64,000 nucleotides of DNA from Chromobacterium sp. ATCC 53434 (GTDB lineage Bacteria; Pseudomonadota; Gammaproteobacteria; Burkholderiales; Chromobacteriaceae): the NCBI RefSeq assembly GCF_002848345.1, contig NZ_CP025429.1:558001-622000 (forward strand), given 5' to 3'. The notes under the pieces were generated by a model. The model did not search any database, was not told the origin of the DNA, and was given only the letters and a program-made list of their open reading frames with translations. The first letter of the stretch is position 1, and each line of letters opens with the position of its first letter. Both the position numbers and the translations under genes were made by a program. This document shows, piece by piece, positions 63,936 through 64,000 of this stretch.

Positions 63936-63944
63936 TGGTATGAT
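63936..63944 (+). promoter_or_regulatory. possible extended -10 promoter at the right edge
   Basis: TGGTATGAT (63936-63944) resembles an extended -10. An ATG at 63986 (MRRLS, 5 codons before the window ends) after CAGGTT might open the next gene. The stretch 63766-63935 shows no convincing gene. Confidence 0.35.
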
Positions 63945-64000
63945 TCCGCCTTTGCCGCGCGGCGGTGCGATCACGAATTCAGGTTATGAGAAGACTTTCC

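Noticed and set aside
63777..63989. Short plus-strand frame at the right end of the window
   Set aside because: No ribosome-binding site, no domain, and it overlaps a likely promoter region.

Overview
The window looks like the chromosome of a high-GC betaproteobacterium, most likely a Chromobacterium or close Chromobacteriaceae relative. This is inferred from strong G/C third-position bias in the core genes, the betaproteobacterial style of the spoT-thiS-thiG and rpsU-yqeY-dnaG-rpoD blocks, and the protein sequences themselves; no database search was run.

Layout. (1) 1-7056 is core: the 3' end of spoT, thiS-thiG, the macromolecular-synthesis operon rpsU-yqeY-dnaG-rpoD, and a CAU-anticodon tRNA. 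(2) 7057 to about 14290 is an AT-richer island abutting the 3' end of that tRNA. It holds an unknown gene, an arsenic cluster (arsR-arsI-arsC-acr3, minus strand) and a replication-type module (small HTH protein, YfjI-like ATPase, YfjJ-like protein with HUH-type motifs) whose order resembles alpA-yfjI-yfjJ of the E. coli CP4-57 element. No integrase is visible. (3) 14300-17000 is a scar: a truncated, frameshifted cytochrome c gene, then an IS903-type element (IS5 family) that is itself interrupted by a second, intact-looking IS5-type element with a clean 4-bp target duplication. (4) 17000-29030 is a second accessory region of envelope and general-stress genes: BON proteins, a general-stress protein, a slipin, a DksA-like protein, a Crp/Fnr regulator, a SYLF protein, a cyclopropane fatty acid synthase, a PRC-barrel protein, small proteins, CbpA-CbpM, and a beheaded Nramp-like transporter ending at an IS256 remnant. 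Several of its genes are broken, and the slipin gene appears to have been split by an inversion. (5) 29181-64000 returns to core: mltA, lysA/lysR, a peptide transporter, an alanyl-tRNA editing protein, rluA, queF, murJ/rpsT, pldA, ackA-pta-fabI, aspS, ahpC, two diguanylate cyclases, tesA/ybbA-ybbP, MFS transporters, an orphan FliD-like protein, a PsiF-like protein and modAB.

The most interesting signal is in region 4. Five intergenic sites share a 16-bp CRP-type palindrome (TGT-N2-G-N2-A-N-CG-N-ACA), nearly always preceded by CTA. They lie upstream of the BON/stress pair, between crp and slipin, and upstream of cfa and two small unknown genes. Together with the Crp/Fnr regulator encoded inside the region, they suggest a self-contained stress regulon. 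The second candidate is the minimal CP4-57-like module in region 2: its YfjJ-like protein carries an HYH motif and a YLAK motif, as in HUH replication initiators, and three 20-bp-spaced direct repeats lie upstream of the module.
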